From: Microvirga brassicacearum
GTDB lineage: Bacteria; Pseudomonadota; Alphaproteobacteria; Rhizobiales; Beijerinckiaceae
NCBI RefSeq assembly: GCF_008757455.1
Contig: NZ_VCMV01000024.1
Span: forward strand, 102,782-166,781
Length of the DNA stretch: 64,000 nucleotides
Direction of reading: 5' to 3'
Position 1 is the first letter of the stretch, and the number at the start of each line of letters is the position of its first letter. The notes under the pieces are model-generated. The model saw only the letters and a program-made list of their open reading frames with translations. It did not search any database and was not told the DNA's origin. Made by a program: the position numbers and the translations under genes. Below, piece after piece: positions 1 through 8,750 of this stretch.

Positions 1-552
1 TTCACGAGCCGCCTCAAGAAGAACCCGATCTCCGATGCGCTGGCGCTCAAGGCCCTCGCCCTGCTCTACCGCAATATCCGAATTGCAGTCGCGGACGGTG
101 CGGACGAGGCGGCGCGCACGGCGATGCTACAGGGATCGTTGCTCGCCGGCATGGCGTTTGCGAATTCACCCGTGGGGGCCGTTCACGCGCTCGCCTACCC
201 TCTGGGCGGGCACTTTCATGTTCCGCACGGATTGAGCAACTCGCTGGTGTTGCGTGCGGTGATCGATTTCAATCGCCCTGTTGCGGATCGACTCTATGCG
301 GAATTGGCCGAGGCCATTTTGCCCGGACGGCACTTCGCCGATCCGGCTGAAGGCGCGGATGCCTTCGCGCGCGAACTCAAGGCGCTCGTGGCCGAGATGC
401 CCTATCCGCAACGGCTGAGAGAGGTCGGCGTCGCGGTGGCCGATCTGCCAATGCTGGCACGCGATGCCATGAACGTGCAGCGGCTTCTCGTCAACAATCC
501 GCGCGCGGTCACCTACGAGGACGCGCTGTCGATCTACGAGGCCGCATTCTAA
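1..552 (+). CDS. Iron-containing alcohol dehydrogenase, C-terminal part (5' end outside window)
   Basis: The reading frame is open from base 1 to a TAA stop at 550-552 (183 residues visible), so the N-terminal NAD-binding domain lies outside the window. The visible part is the all-helical iron/metal domain of group III alcohol dehydrogenases: AGMAFANSPVGAVHALAYP followed by GGHFHVPHGLSN. Its two histidine-containing segments are the usual metal ligands of this family. Such enzymes oxidise or reduce alcohols/aldehydes, or maleylacetate, with NAD(P). The substrate cannot be inferred from this fragment. It converges on the DNA ligase gene, with 7 bases between the stops, and no terminator is visible. 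Confidence 0.88.
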   Translation, partial: FTSRLKKNPISDALALKALALLYRNIRIAVADGADEAARTAMLQGSLLAGMAFANSPVGAVHALAYPLGGHFHVPHGLSNSLVLRAVIDFNRPVADRLYAELAEAILPGRHFADPAEGADAFARELKALVAEMPYPQRLREVGVAVADLPMLARDAMNVQRLLVNNPRAVTYEDALSIYEAAF

Positions 553-559
553 CGCACTC

Positions 560-1645
560 CTACACCCGCACATCCGCGATCGGCGCCTCGATCTGCGCGA
601 AGGTGCATTGACGCGGTTCCTTGTCGGGACGCCAGCGCATCAGCTTGGTTCCGTGGCGGAAACGGTCGCCGGTGACGTGATCGTACCTCACTTCGACGAC
701 GAGCTCCGGTCGCAACGGCTCCCATTCGCCAGTGCGCTCGGTGCTCCAGCGGCTCGGTCCGCCGGGTGCCTTGCCGGTGAAACCCGGCGGCTCGCGCAAC
801 GCGTCCAGGCGTCGCGTCAGCGCGGGACGTTCCTCATCCGTGATGGTCGCGGTGAAGCCCACATGATTGAGATTGCCGCCCTTATCGTAGAGCCCGAGCA
901 ACAGCGATCCGACCTCCCTGCTGCGGCTCTCGTAGCGAAAGCCGCCGACGACGCAATCGGCCGTTCTCAGTCGCTTGACCTTGATCATCGTCCGCGCCCC
1001 GGGCGTGTAGGGAGCCATCAGGCGCTTGGCAACGACGCCGTCCGTTTCACCATGTCCCGCCGTGCCGAGCCACGTCTCGGCCTTGCTCCGGTCGCGCGTA
1101 CAGGGCGAGAGGAGAAGCTTTTTCGGCACCGCCGCATCTTTCATGAAGGTCTCGAGGACCTGGCGACGCTTCTCCAGCGGCTGCTCGATCAGGCTCCGGC
1201 CATCCGGCGCGACGAGCATGTCGAACAGGATCAATCTCGCGGGCGTCTCCGCAGCGAGTTTCCGGATGCGGCTCTCCGCCGGGTGAAGCCGCATCTGCAA
1301 TGCGTCGAATGCCAGCCGCCCATCGAGCTCGATTGCCAGTTCGCCATCGATGACGAAACGCGCAACGCCGATGTCGCGCAGCAGCGCCACCACCTCGGGG
1401 AAGTAGCGCCCTAAAGGCTTGCCTGATTTCGCCCTGAGCTCGACGACGTCGCCCGCCTTGAAGGCGAGGCAGCGGAAGCCGTCCCATTTGGGCTCGTATT
1501 GCCAGGAACCATCGGCCTCGGGCAGGACCTCGGCGATCTTTGCCTCCATCGGCACGGTATCGAGGGGAAGTGCAAATTTCTCGTTGGCGAGGGCCGGCCT
1601 TGTCCGATCATCCGTCTTCACGCTCTTTCGCCCACGAACCACCAT
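560..1645 (-). CDS. ligC: ATP-dependent DNA ligase, LigC type
   Basis: A 361-residue stand-alone ATP-dependent DNA ligase that seals nicks through an enzyme-AMP intermediate. Motif I is EPKWDGFR with the adenylated lysine at residue 53. LILFDML is a motif III-like segment near residue 140, DGVVAKRL fits motif IV, and MIKVKRLRTADCVVGGF fits motif V. An OB-fold-like C-terminus with an FRHGTKLMRWRPDK segment ends the protein. Length fits LigC enzymes, which back up LigD in bacterial end joining and base-excision repair. It is the last gene of a minus-strand run LigD, 63-residue protein, LigC, 6 bases after the small gene. The upstream LigD already carries a ligase domain, so a separate role or redundancy is possible. 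Confidence 0.93.
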   Translation of the reverse strand: MVVRGRKSVKTDDRTRPALANEKFALPLDTVPMEAKIAEVLPEADGSWQYEPKWDGFRCLAFKAGDVVELRAKSGKPLGRYFPEVVALLRDIGVARFVIDGELAIELDGRLAFDALQMRLHPAESRIRKLAAETPARLILFDMLVAPDGRSLIEQPLEKRRQVLETFMKDAAVPKKLLLSPCTRDRSKAETWLGTAGHGETDGVVAKRLMAPYTPGARTMIKVKRLRTADCVVGGFRYESRSREVGSLLLGLYDKGGNLNHVGFTATITDEERPALTRRLDALREPPGFTGKAPGGPSRWSTERTGEWEPLRPELVVEVRYDHVTGDRFRHGTKLMRWRPDKEPRQCTFAQIEAPIADVRV

Positions 1646-1651
1646 GCGGCG

Positions 1652-1843
1652 CTATCCGAACCGCCGATGGTCATTGCTCACCCGTTTGACCAGTTCCCTC
1701 GCCTCCTCGGCGGTGATCCAGTGCTTGCGGGCGAAATATCCGCCGTCCTCGGTGGCACCGTTCGGACCAGCAGGATTTTTGTTCGCTCCCTTGTCGATCA
1801 TCTCCCTCCTCCGATCCTGCCAGCGCGAACGGTCTTGCGTCAT
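1652..1843 (-). CDS. Small hypothetical protein coupled to LigD
   Basis: A 63-residue basic, charged protein. Its ATG overlaps the LigD stop in an ATGA (1840-1843) and its stop lies 6 bases before ligC, so it is probably translationally coupled. There is no signal peptide or membrane segment. The C-terminal half, [19 protein letters not shown], looks like a small helical domain, slightly reminiscent of DUF3606-type proteins, but I cannot assign a family. The N-terminal half is rich in R, K, D, N and G and is probably disordered. Its position inside a repair operon suggests an accessory role in end joining. That is inference only. Confidence 0.6.
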   Translation of the reverse strand: MTQDRSRWQDRRREMIDKGANKNPAGPNGATEDGGYFARKHWITAEEARELVKRVSNDHRRFG

Positions 1844-4554
1844 GCGGCCAGCCTCGTTTTCCCGAGCCGCTTGATGGCATCCTCAAGCGAGCGTTCACTA
1901 TCGCAGTAATCCGCCCAGGCTTTGCTCCTGCCCAAAAGCCCCGGCACGGTGCGGATCGTGTATCGCGTCGGATCGAGATCGGTCTTCACCTGCGCCCAGG
2001 TAAGCGGCATTGACACGGTCGCGCCGGGACGCGCGCGGGCCGACAGGGGCGCGACTGCGGTCGCCATGCGGTCGTTGCGCAGGTAGTCCAGGAAGATCCG
2101 GCCTGCGCGAAGTTTCTTGGACATGTTGACGAGGTAACGGTCCGGGTCATCGCGCGCCATCCGCACGCAAACCTCGCGGGCGAAGCTTTTTGCTTCCGGC
2201 CAGCTCAACTTTCGTTTCTTTGCAGCGGCGAGCGGCGTCACCACATGCAGACCCTTGCCGCCGGTGGTCTTGCAGAAGCTGACCAGACCGAGGGCATCCA
2301 GTCGGTCGCGCATCTCTTTTGCGGCCTCGACAACCATCGGAAACGCCACATCCGGTCCGGGATCGAGATCGAACACTAGCCGGCCCGGCACTTCAGGCTG
2401 CTTCGGCTGGCAATTCCATGGATGCAATTCGAGCGCGGCCACCTGCGCGACGGCTGCGAGGCCTTCCACACGGTCGATTTGGAGATAGGGTTTGCGGTCG
2501 CCGAAAACCGTGACGAGTTCGAGCAGATTAGACGTGCCCGGCATGGCATGGCGCTGGAAGAATTGCTCGCCGCCAAGCCCATCCGGGGCGCGGATGATCG
2601 AACACGGACGGCCTTCGATGTGCGGAATAAGCCACGGCCCGACCGCCTCGTAGTAACGGGCGAGATCGAGTTTGGTGATCGGGGTGCCGTCGCCACCGTC
2701 GGGCCAGAGCGGTTTGTCCGGGTTCGACAACACCACGCCCATGACGACCGGCTTTGCGTTCTTGCCACCCGACCGGGCGGTTGTCTTCGCCGGGGCTGTC
2801 TCGGATTTCGTCGGGGGTGCCTTCTTTGCCCGGCCTGCAGGCTTTGGAACCGGGATCGCGGTGTCTTCCGGCGGCGCCGGCCTCTCGGCCTCGACCTCCG
2901 CGGCGGGCTTGTCCTCGCGCAGGCCCTTGAACGCGGCCTGACGAACCATTCCGGCCCCAGTCCAGCCTCCGAACTCGATCTCGGCGACGAGTTCGGGCCG
3001 CGTCCAATGCACATTGGCTTCCTTGCGCGGCGCGCCTAATCCGGTGAACGGGGATTTGTCGACCTCGGCTGCCTTCAGACGCGGCACCAACTGCCGCACC
3101 TTCCCTTCGCTATAGCCGGTACCGACGCGGCCGAGATAGACGAAGTGATCGCCCCGGTGCACGCCTGCCAGCAGCGAGCGGAACTTGCCGCTGGTGGTCG
3201 TCCAGCCGCCGATTACCACCTCGTGTCCCACCCTGCATTTGGCCTTGGTCCAGCTCTTCGTTCTGCCCGACCGGTAGGGTGCGTCGAGACGCTTGGAGAC
3301 GATGCCTTCGAGCGAGAGCCGGCAAGCCGATCTCAGAACCGCATCGCCGCCGGTCTCGAAATGTTCGACGAAGCGGATCAGTGTGTCGTCGCCGATCCCA
3401 CGTTCCTCCAACAAGGAGTGGAGCCGCGCCTTGCGCTTCGTCAGCGGCTGCGAGCGCAGGTCGTTGGCGCCGTCGAAGAGCAGATCGAACGCGTAGAAGA
3501 CGAGATCGTCGGTTTCCTGCTCCGACAGGGCCGCTTGCAATGCCGCGAAATCAGGAGCGCCGTTGTGGTCCAAAGCCACGATCTCGCCGTCGATGATCCC
3601 ATCGGGCAAGGATTCCGCTTCGCTGGCGATCGCCTTGAACTTCGCCGTCCAATCGAGCCCCTTGCGGGTTTTTAGCGAGACCTCCCCATCGTGGACGCGC
3701 AGCTGGACGCGATAGCCGTCAAACTTGATCTCGTGTCCCCAGCCAGTGCCGGGCGGTGGTCGCTCGACCGGCTCGCAGAGCTGCGGCGGGATGAAATCAG
3801 GAAGGGAGGTGGAGGACGGCCGTTTCTTCGAAGACTTCTTCGCCGCCGCGCCAGCCTTTTCCTGCTGGCGCTCGTCCGCCGCACTGCCCTTACGGCTGTC
3901 CCACACCGCGTCGGGTTCGGCCACGCCGTTGCGCGCCAGCATGAATGGTTTTGGACCTCGTCCCTTCCCCTCAGTGATCGCCGCCATCGTGCGGCCGGAC
4001 GCGACCGACTTGTCCTGCTTCAGGATCGCATCGCCATCGCCCTCCCGGCTGAAGGCGTCGCGGTGCTTGATGAGAAGCCAGTTGGTGCGCTTTCCGCCCG
4101 TGCGGTCATGCTTCATCCGCACCAGCACCCAACTGCCATGCAGGCGTTCCCCATCAAGGCTGAATTTCAAATCACCCTTCGCGAGCGCCTCCTCAGGGGC
4201 GAGATCGCCTTCCGGCTCCCAATAGCCGCGATCCCAAAGCAGGACCGTGCCGCCGCCATACTGGCCCTTCGGGATCGTTCCTTCGAAGTCGCCATAATCC
4301 AGCGGATGATCCTCGACCTCGACCGCAAGCCGCTTGTCCTGCGGATCGAGCGATGGGCCGCGGGTGACCGCCCACGATTTGAAAACGCCGTCGAGTTCAA
4401 GGCGAAGATCGTAATGGAGACGCGTGGCCGCGTGCTTTTGAATGACGAACCGGCGGCGCCCGGAAGCACCGAATTTCGCCTCGCCGCTAGGCTCGCCGGT
4501 CTTGGTAAAATCTCGCTTGGCGCGGTACTTCGAGAGTTTGTTGTCTTGCGCCAC
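1840..4554 (-). CDS. ligD: Multifunctional DNA ligase D (phosphoesterase-ligase-polymerase)
   Basis: A 904-residue enzyme with the three catalytic modules of bacterial NHEJ ligase D. Residues about 10-180 are the 3'-phosphoesterase ([32 protein letters not shown]). A basic linker of K, S and A follows. Residues about 255-550 are the ATP-dependent ligase, with nucleotidyl lysine K277 in EIKFDGYR and [15 protein letters not shown] as motif IV. After a second Pro/Ala/Lys linker, residues about 610-900 are the primase-like polymerase (DKPLWP, then [13 protein letters not shown] with the metal-binding Asp pair near residue 730). Domain order PE-Lig-Pol is the order common in proteobacteria other than Pseudomonas variants. 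It heads the LigD/63-residue protein/LigC operon and is divergent from a Ku gene 173 bases away. Confidence 0.97.
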   Translation of the reverse strand: MAQDNKLSKYRAKRDFTKTGEPSGEAKFGASGRRRFVIQKHAATRLHYDLRLELDGVFKSWAVTRGPSLDPQDKRLAVEVEDHPLDYGDFEGTIPKGQYGGGTVLLWDRGYWEPEGDLAPEEALAKGDLKFSLDGERLHGSWVLVRMKHDRTGGKRTNWLLIKHRDAFSREGDGDAILKQDKSVASGRTMAAITEGKGRGPKPFMLARNGVAEPDAVWDSRKGSAADERQQEKAGAAAKKSSKKRPSSTSLPDFIPPQLCEPVERPPPGTGWGHEIKFDGYRVQLRVHDGEVSLKTRKGLDWTAKFKAIASEAESLPDGIIDGEIVALDHNGAPDFAALQAALSEQETDDLVFYAFDLLFDGANDLRSQPLTKRKARLHSLLEERGIGDDTLIRFVEHFETGGDAVLRSACRLSLEGIVSKRLDAPYRSGRTKSWTKAKCRVGHEVVIGGWTTTSGKFRSLLAGVHRGDHFVYLGRVGTGYSEGKVRQLVPRLKAAEVDKSPFTGLGAPRKEANVHWTRPELVAEIEFGGWTGAGMVRQAAFKGLREDKPAAEVEAERPAPPEDTAIPVPKPAGRAKKAPPTKSETAPAKTTARSGGKNAKPVVMGVVLSNPDKPLWPDGGDGTPITKLDLARYYEAVGPWLIPHIEGRPCSIIRAPDGLGGEQFFQRHAMPGTSNLLELVTVFGDRKPYLQIDRVEGLAAVAQVAALELHPWNCQPKQPEVPGRLVFDLDPGPDVAFPMVVEAAKEMRDRLDALGLVSFCKTTGGKGLHVVTPLAAAKKRKLSWPEAKSFAREVCVRMARDDPDRYLVNMSKKLRAGRIFLDYLRNDRMATAVAPLSARARPGATVSMPLTWAQVKTDLDPTRYTIRTVPGLLGRSKAWADYCDSERSLEDAIKRLGKTRLAA

Positions 4555-4727
4555 GATGCATCACCCAGCTCGTTTTTCGTCACGCCCCGCAGGAGTGACG
4601 AGCGGTAACGCTCAAGGTCGACCTTTGGTTCTGCGGCGGTATTGGCAACGCCTGATGCGGCATCACCGGAACGATGCCTCGCGCCCGCGGTTATATGGCT
4701 GTCGCGCAGCCAAGCTCAGGTTACACC

Positions 4728-5546
4728 ATGGCGCCGAAATCGTTCTGGAAAGGCTATCTGAAGCTGTCCTTCGTGACCTGTGCGGTTGCGATGACCCCGG
4801 CCGTCTCGGACAGCGAGAAGGTTCGCTTTCACACCCTCAACCGGGCGACGGGAAACCGGATTGAAAGCCGGTATGTCGACGCCGAAACCGGCGACGTCGT
4901 CGAGAGAGACGAGGAAGTCAAAGGCTATCAAACCGGCGATGACGAATACGTCATCCTTGAGGACGACGAACTCGATGCGGTCAAGCTGGAGAGCACGCGG
5001 ACGATCGAGATCGACATGTTCGTGCCCCGGGATTCCATCGAGTGGATCTGGTACGACAGGCCCCACTACCTGACGCCGGCGGACGCGGTGGCCGAGGAGG
5101 CCTATTCGGTCGTCCGTGAGGCGATGAAAGCGACCAACATGGTGGGCATTTCCCGCGTGGTGCTCTATCGCCGCGAGCGCGCCGTGATGCTCGAGCCGCG
5201 CGACAAGGGAATCGTCCTCTGGACATTGCGCTATGGCGACGAGGTGCGGGACGAGGATCAATATTTCGGCGACATCAAGGGCGATAAGGTGGAACCGAAG
5301 CTAAAAGCGCTGGTGACCAAGTTGATCGAGGAACGCTCGCAACCATGGGACCCGACCATGCTGCGCGATCCGGTGCAGGACACGCTCAAGGACATCATCG
5401 CATCCAAGAAAAAGCGCGGCGGCAAGCCCCTTCAGCGCAAGAAGGCGGAGCCGGAGCGCCCGAGCAACGTCGTCAACATCATGGACGCGCTCAAGAAGAG
5501 CATTGCGGCAGAGAGCGGAAAAAAGACGCCTCGCAAAGGGAAATGA
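4728..5546 (+). CDS. ku: Ku protein, first copy (NHEJ DNA end binding)
   Basis: A 272-residue homodimer-type bacterial Ku that rings DNA double-strand ends and recruits LigD. Diagnostic stretches are the start KSFWKGYLKLSFVTCAVA, the FHTLNRATGN segment, ETGDVVERDEEVKGYQ, YDRPHYLTP in the core, and VLYRRERAVML in the beta-barrel. The C-terminus is rich in K and R (SKKKRGGKPLQRKKAEPE), the usual DNA- and LigD-interaction tail. I chose ATG 4728 because MAPKSFWKG is the family N-terminus and CAGG lies just upstream. An upstream in-frame ATG at 4674 would add 18 unlikely residues. Divergent from ligD and convergent with a second ku. Confidence 0.95.
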   Translation: MAPKSFWKGYLKLSFVTCAVAMTPAVSDSEKVRFHTLNRATGNRIESRYVDAETGDVVERDEEVKGYQTGDDEYVILEDDELDAVKLESTRTIEIDMFVPRDSIEWIWYDRPHYLTPADAVAEEAYSVVREAMKATNMVGISRVVLYRRERAVMLEPRDKGIVLWTLRYGDEVRDEDQYFGDIKGDKVEPKLKALVTKLIEERSQPWDPTMLRDPVQDTLKDIIASKKKRGGKPLQRKKAEPERPSNVVNIMDALKKSIAAESGKKTPRKGK

Positions 5547-5577
5547 CAGGCGGCGCTCGCAGGGCTTAGAACGCGGG

Positions 5578-6501
5578 TCAGCTCGCCTTTCGACGCTGGG
5601 TGGCGGATGCGGCCCCGCGCTTGGCCGCTGCCTTCTTGGCCGCCGTGGCAGATTTGCCTTTCGCCGATGCCGGTTTCCGGCCGCCACGCGCCGTGGTCTT
5701 GCTCCCCGCCTTTTGGCCGGATTTCGCCTCGACGCCCGCGCTCTTTCTCAATGCATCGAGAAGGTTGACGACATTCCCGGCGGCCGGAGCTTTCCGTGGC
5801 GCGAACGGCTTTCCTTCCATCTTCGCCTTCACCAGATCCGAGAGGGCACTTTCATACCGGTCCTCGAACTTGCTCGGGTCGAAGGTGCCGCGTTTGGTGG
5901 TGATGATGTGATTTGCCAGATCGAGCATTTCGCCTTCGATCTTCCGATCCGGAATTTCCTCGAACGCGTCTTGGGACGACCTGATTTCGTAATCGAAATT
6001 CAATGTCGTGGCGATCAACCCATCGCCGTGGACGCGGACGAGGAGCGTCCGCACGCGGCGAAAGAGGACCGCGCGCGCCAGCGCCGCGACCTGCTTGGCC
6101 CGCATACCCTCGCGGATGAGCGCGAATGCCTCCTGTGCGGCCGGGCTGCTGGGCGTGAGATAATAGGGACGGTCGAAGTAGATGTCGTCGATCTCGCGGC
6201 AATCGACAAACGCCTCGACGTCGAGCGTCTTGTCGCTTTCGGGGATGGCGGCGGCGACTTCTTCGGGCTCCAGCACCACATACTCGCCCTTGGCGATCTC
6301 ATAGCCCTTCACCTGCTGGTCGGCAGGCACCGCGTCCCCGGTTTCAGGATCGACGAATTGCCGCTTCACCCGGTGGCCGGACTCGCGATTCAGGGTGTGG
6401 AACGCAATGCGATCGGAGCTGGAGGCGGCCGTGTAGAGCGCGACCGGGCATGACAATTCCCCGACCTTCAGAAATCCCTTCCAATTCGCCCTGGGCGCCA
6501 T
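5578..6501 (-). CDS. ku: Ku protein, second copy with basic C-terminal tail
   Basis: A 307-residue Ku paralogue, clearly homologous to the first copy: MAPRANWKGFLKVGELSCPVA, FHTLNRESGHRVKRQFVD, KGYEIAKGEYVVLE, YFDRPYYLTPS, AVLFRRVRTLL. Core spacing is conserved but the sequence differs widely. It extends by about 35 residues into a lysine/alanine/arginine tail (about residues 265-307, e.g. KSATAAKKAAAKRGAA) resembling the H1-like tails of eukaryotic chromatin proteins. It faces the first ku gene tail to tail, with 31 bases between the stops and no visible terminator. Multiple Ku genes are known in rhizobia. Heterodimerisation or use under different conditions is possible but not shown here. 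Confidence 0.94.
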   Translation of the reverse strand: MAPRANWKGFLKVGELSCPVALYTAASSSDRIAFHTLNRESGHRVKRQFVDPETGDAVPADQQVKGYEIAKGEYVVLEPEEVAAAIPESDKTLDVEAFVDCREIDDIYFDRPYYLTPSSPAAQEAFALIREGMRAKQVAALARAVLFRRVRTLLVRVHGDGLIATTLNFDYEIRSSQDAFEEIPDRKIEGEMLDLANHIITTKRGTFDPSKFEDRYESALSDLVKAKMEGKPFAPRKAPAAGNVVNLLDALRKSAGVEAKSGQKAGSKTTARGGRKPASAKGKSATAAKKAAAKRGAASATQRRKAS

Positions 6502-6678
6502 GCCGCGGTTTCCGGTTGCGGGGACTCAACTCGGCGGTCGACCGCGCGTTCCGTCCAGTCCCCGCTATCGTGAGTGAAAGCTCAGGCGGACCCGGTTTCC
6601 TTCTAGAGAGTTCCATCTATCGGGGATCGGCTATCCTGTGGCGGTCTTTCCCCTGAACGACGTTTGGAGCGATGATCG

Positions 6679-7746
6679 ATGTCTCGTCTACTGCCCCCGA
6701 TCCGCTACAACATCTCATCGGCGATTTTGTTGGTCGGCATCGTTTTCGGCCTTTATCTCTGCTATCGGCTCACCATCCCCTTCCTTTCACCCCTCGTCTG
6801 GTCCTTCACCCTCGCGATCCTGTTTCGGCCACTTTGCGTGAGGCTGCGCGGCGCCTGGGGGTCTCAGGCGGCATCCGCGTCGGCGACGGTGGTGACGGTT
6901 GCCATCGTCGTCGTCCTCCCGGTCATCTTCGTCTTCGGCGCGATGCTCGCCGAAGCCGTGCGAGGAGCGGGACTCCTCAGCTCGGCGGTTGAATCCGGGA
7001 GGTGGCGCAACGTGATCGAAACCCATCCCTGGCTCGCGCCGGCCATCACGTGGCTCGATCAGCGGATCAACCTTCCCGATCTCGTGGGCACGACGACCAC
7101 CTGGCTCACGACCTGGAGCGCGTCGCTCCTTCGCGGGTCGTTCGCGGGTTTCGTCAATCTCCTGCTGACGTTCTATTTCCTGTTCTACTTTCTGCGGGAC
7201 GGACAATCCGCGAGGACGATCCTGCAGCACCTGCTGCCATTCACCCCGCCCGAGTTTGCAAAGCTCAGCGAGCGAGTCGAGAACACGGTTTGGGCAACCG
7301 TCTACGGCACGCTGATCGTCGCAGCGCTCCAGGGCACCCTCGGCGGGCTGGTGTTCTGGTGGCTGGGAATTCCCGCGCCGCTCACCTGGGGCGTCGTCAT
7401 GGGGCTTCTGGCCGTCGTGCCTTTCCTCGGAGCCTTCGTCGTCTGGGCGCCGGTTGCCGTCTATCTCGCGCTAGCAGGCCAATGGGGAAGCGCCATCCTG
7501 CTGACGCTCTGGGGGACGGCTGTCATCGGGCTCATCGATAACGTGCTTTATCCGGTTCTCGTCGGCAGCCGGCTGATGATGCATACAGTCCCCGCCTTCA
7601 TCGCGGTTGTTGGCGGCGTAATCCTGTTCGGGCCCCATGGCTTGGTCCTCGGGCCGCTGGTGATTACCGTATCGATCGTCATGCTTCACATCTGGCGCGA
7701 GCGGGCCGACGTGGTGCGCCGTGAGAGGCGGCCGGCCGACACGTGA
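6679..7746 (+). CDS. AI-2E family transporter (PerM/YdiK type)
   Basis: A 355-residue integral inner-membrane protein of the AI-2E transporter/PerM superfamily. About eight hydrophobic helices are visible, including FGLYLCYRLTIPFLSPLVW near the start, a cluster near residues 70-95 and a C-terminal set from about residue 205. The region around LTFYFLFYFLRDG (about residue 160) and the GTLGGLVFWWLGIPAPLTWG stretch (about 215-235) are typical of the family. Members export varied small molecules or ions, so the AI-2 label should not be read as a substrate assignment. The 177 bases upstream, between it and the second ku gene, contain no gene I can support. The YbaK-like gene follows closely. Confidence 0.88.
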   Translation: MSRLLPPIRYNISSAILLVGIVFGLYLCYRLTIPFLSPLVWSFTLAILFRPLCVRLRGAWGSQAASASATVVTVAIVVVLPVIFVFGAMLAEAVRGAGLLSSAVESGRWRNVIETHPWLAPAITWLDQRINLPDLVGTTTTWLTTWSASLLRGSFAGFVNLLLTFYFLFYFLRDGQSARTILQHLLPFTPPEFAKLSERVENTVWATVYGTLIVAALQGTLGGLVFWWLGIPAPLTWGVVMGLLAVVPFLGAFVVWAPVAVYLALAGQWGSAILLTLWGTAVIGLIDNVLYPVLVGSRLMMHTVPAFIAVVGGVILFGPHGLVLGPLVITVSIVMLHIWRERADVVRRERRPADT

Positions 7747-7808
7747 CACGTGGAGCGCCGGGGCGCTACAAAGGCGACAGATGCTCCCATGCTGATGGAA
7801 TCCGGAAC

Positions 7809-8276
7809 ATGAGTCTTGAATCCGTGCGCGCGTTCTTTGCCGATCACGCACCAGACGTGAAGGTGATCGAGCTTCCGACAAGTACGGCCACGGTCGGCCT
7901 CGCCGCAGCAGCGCATGGCGTCACGCCGGGGCAAATCGCCAAGACGCTGTCGATGCGCATCGGCGAAAAGATCATCCTGGTGGTGACGCGCGGCGATGCG
8001 CGGTTGGAAAACCGCAAGATCAAGGCGGCATTCGGCGGCAAGGCCAGAATGCTGGCATCCGATGAGGTCGAGGTCCTGACCGGTCATCCCGTCGGCGGCG
8101 TCTGCCCGTTCGGGCTGGCAACGCCCCTGCCCGTTTACTGCGATGTAAGCCTGAAGGCTTTCGAGGAGGTCATTCCGGCAGCCGGTGCGACCCATAGCGC
8201 AGTGCGCATCCCTCCGGCGCGCCTGGTGGAACTGGCCGATGCGGCATGGGTGGATGTCTGTCAGGATGTGGGATAG
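7809..8276 (+). CDS. YbaK/EbsC-family aminoacyl-tRNA deacylase-like protein
   Basis: A 155-residue single-domain protein of the YbaK/ProX editing-domain superfamily, which hydrolyses mischarged aminoacyl-tRNA in trans. Diagnostic pieces are AAAAHGVTPGQIAKTLS, the ILVVTRGDARLENRKIKAAFGGKARML region with its conserved lysine, and the GHPVGGVCPFGLATPLPVYCD motif (GxxxGGVxPxG) near residues 95-112. I use ATG 7809, 22 codons into the longest open frame, because MSLESVRAFF is the natural family start and the longer version is low-complexity and overlaps the preceding stop. Substrate specificity (Cys-tRNAPro, Ala-tRNAPro or other) is not decidable by eye. Confidence 0.88.
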   Translation: MSLESVRAFFADHAPDVKVIELPTSTATVGLAAAAHGVTPGQIAKTLSMRIGEKIILVVTRGDARLENRKIKAAFGGKARMLASDEVEVLTGHPVGGVCPFGLATPLPVYCDVSLKAFEEVIPAAGATHSAVRIPPARLVELADAAWVDVCQDVG

Positions 8277-8360
8277 GAGGCAGCCGACGCTCACCCGCTT
8301 TGCATCCGTGCGGGAAATAGCTATCTCTGGGCCCCGTCCACCTTCTGGAACACCGATCTG

Positions 8361-8603
8361 ATGACCGACACCCCTCCCGACCGCCTCTCCGGCAACCCGA
8401 ACAGCCCCTTTTACGACGAGAAGCTGCTCGAGCGCGGCGTGGGCGTGCGCTTCAAGGGCGTCGAAAAGACCAACGTTGACGAATATTGCGTCAGCGAGGG
8501 CTGGGTCCGCCTCACCGCCGGGACGGCCAAGGATCGAGCCGGAAACCTGATGACCATCAAGCTGAAGGGCCCGGTCGAGCCGTATTTCAAGGACGCCAAG
8601 TAG
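8361..8603 (+). CDS. DUF3297 family small protein
   Basis: An 80-residue cytosolic protein matching my memory of the DUF3297 family, which is widespread in proteobacteria and of unknown function: a DRLSGNPNSPFYDE start, then a core around GVRFKGVEKTNVDEYCVSE and GWVRL, and GNLMTIKLKGPVEPYF near the end. It is sometimes mislabelled glutathione peroxidase in databases. There is no signal peptide and no membrane segment. It stands alone, 84 bases after the YbaK-like gene and 147 bases before the RTX protein. Confidence 0.85.
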   Translation: MTDTPPDRLSGNPNSPFYDEKLLERGVGVRFKGVEKTNVDEYCVSEGWVRLTAGTAKDRAGNLMTIKLKGPVEPYFKDAK

Positions 8604-8664
8604 CGGTCGGATTGCCGTAGCCATCCCGGCGCCGCTGCTCCTCTATTCAATGCGAGAGAAACGC

Positions 8665-8670
8665 TATAAT
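8665..8670 (+). promoter_or_regulatory. Candidate -10 element upstream of the RTX gene
   Basis: A perfect TATAAT lies 81 bases before the RTX start, in a locally AT-richer patch (GAAACGCTATAATATGG). No clear TTGACA-like -35 box lies 16-18 bases upstream, so this is only a candidate sigma-70-type -10 box. Confidence 0.3.
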
Positions 8671-8750
8671 ATGGCGCTGCACGCTCCTGATTTCGGGCCC
8701 AACCGGCACGGGACGGGACGATTGCCCTCTCCTGCCGGTAGAGCGTCCCG

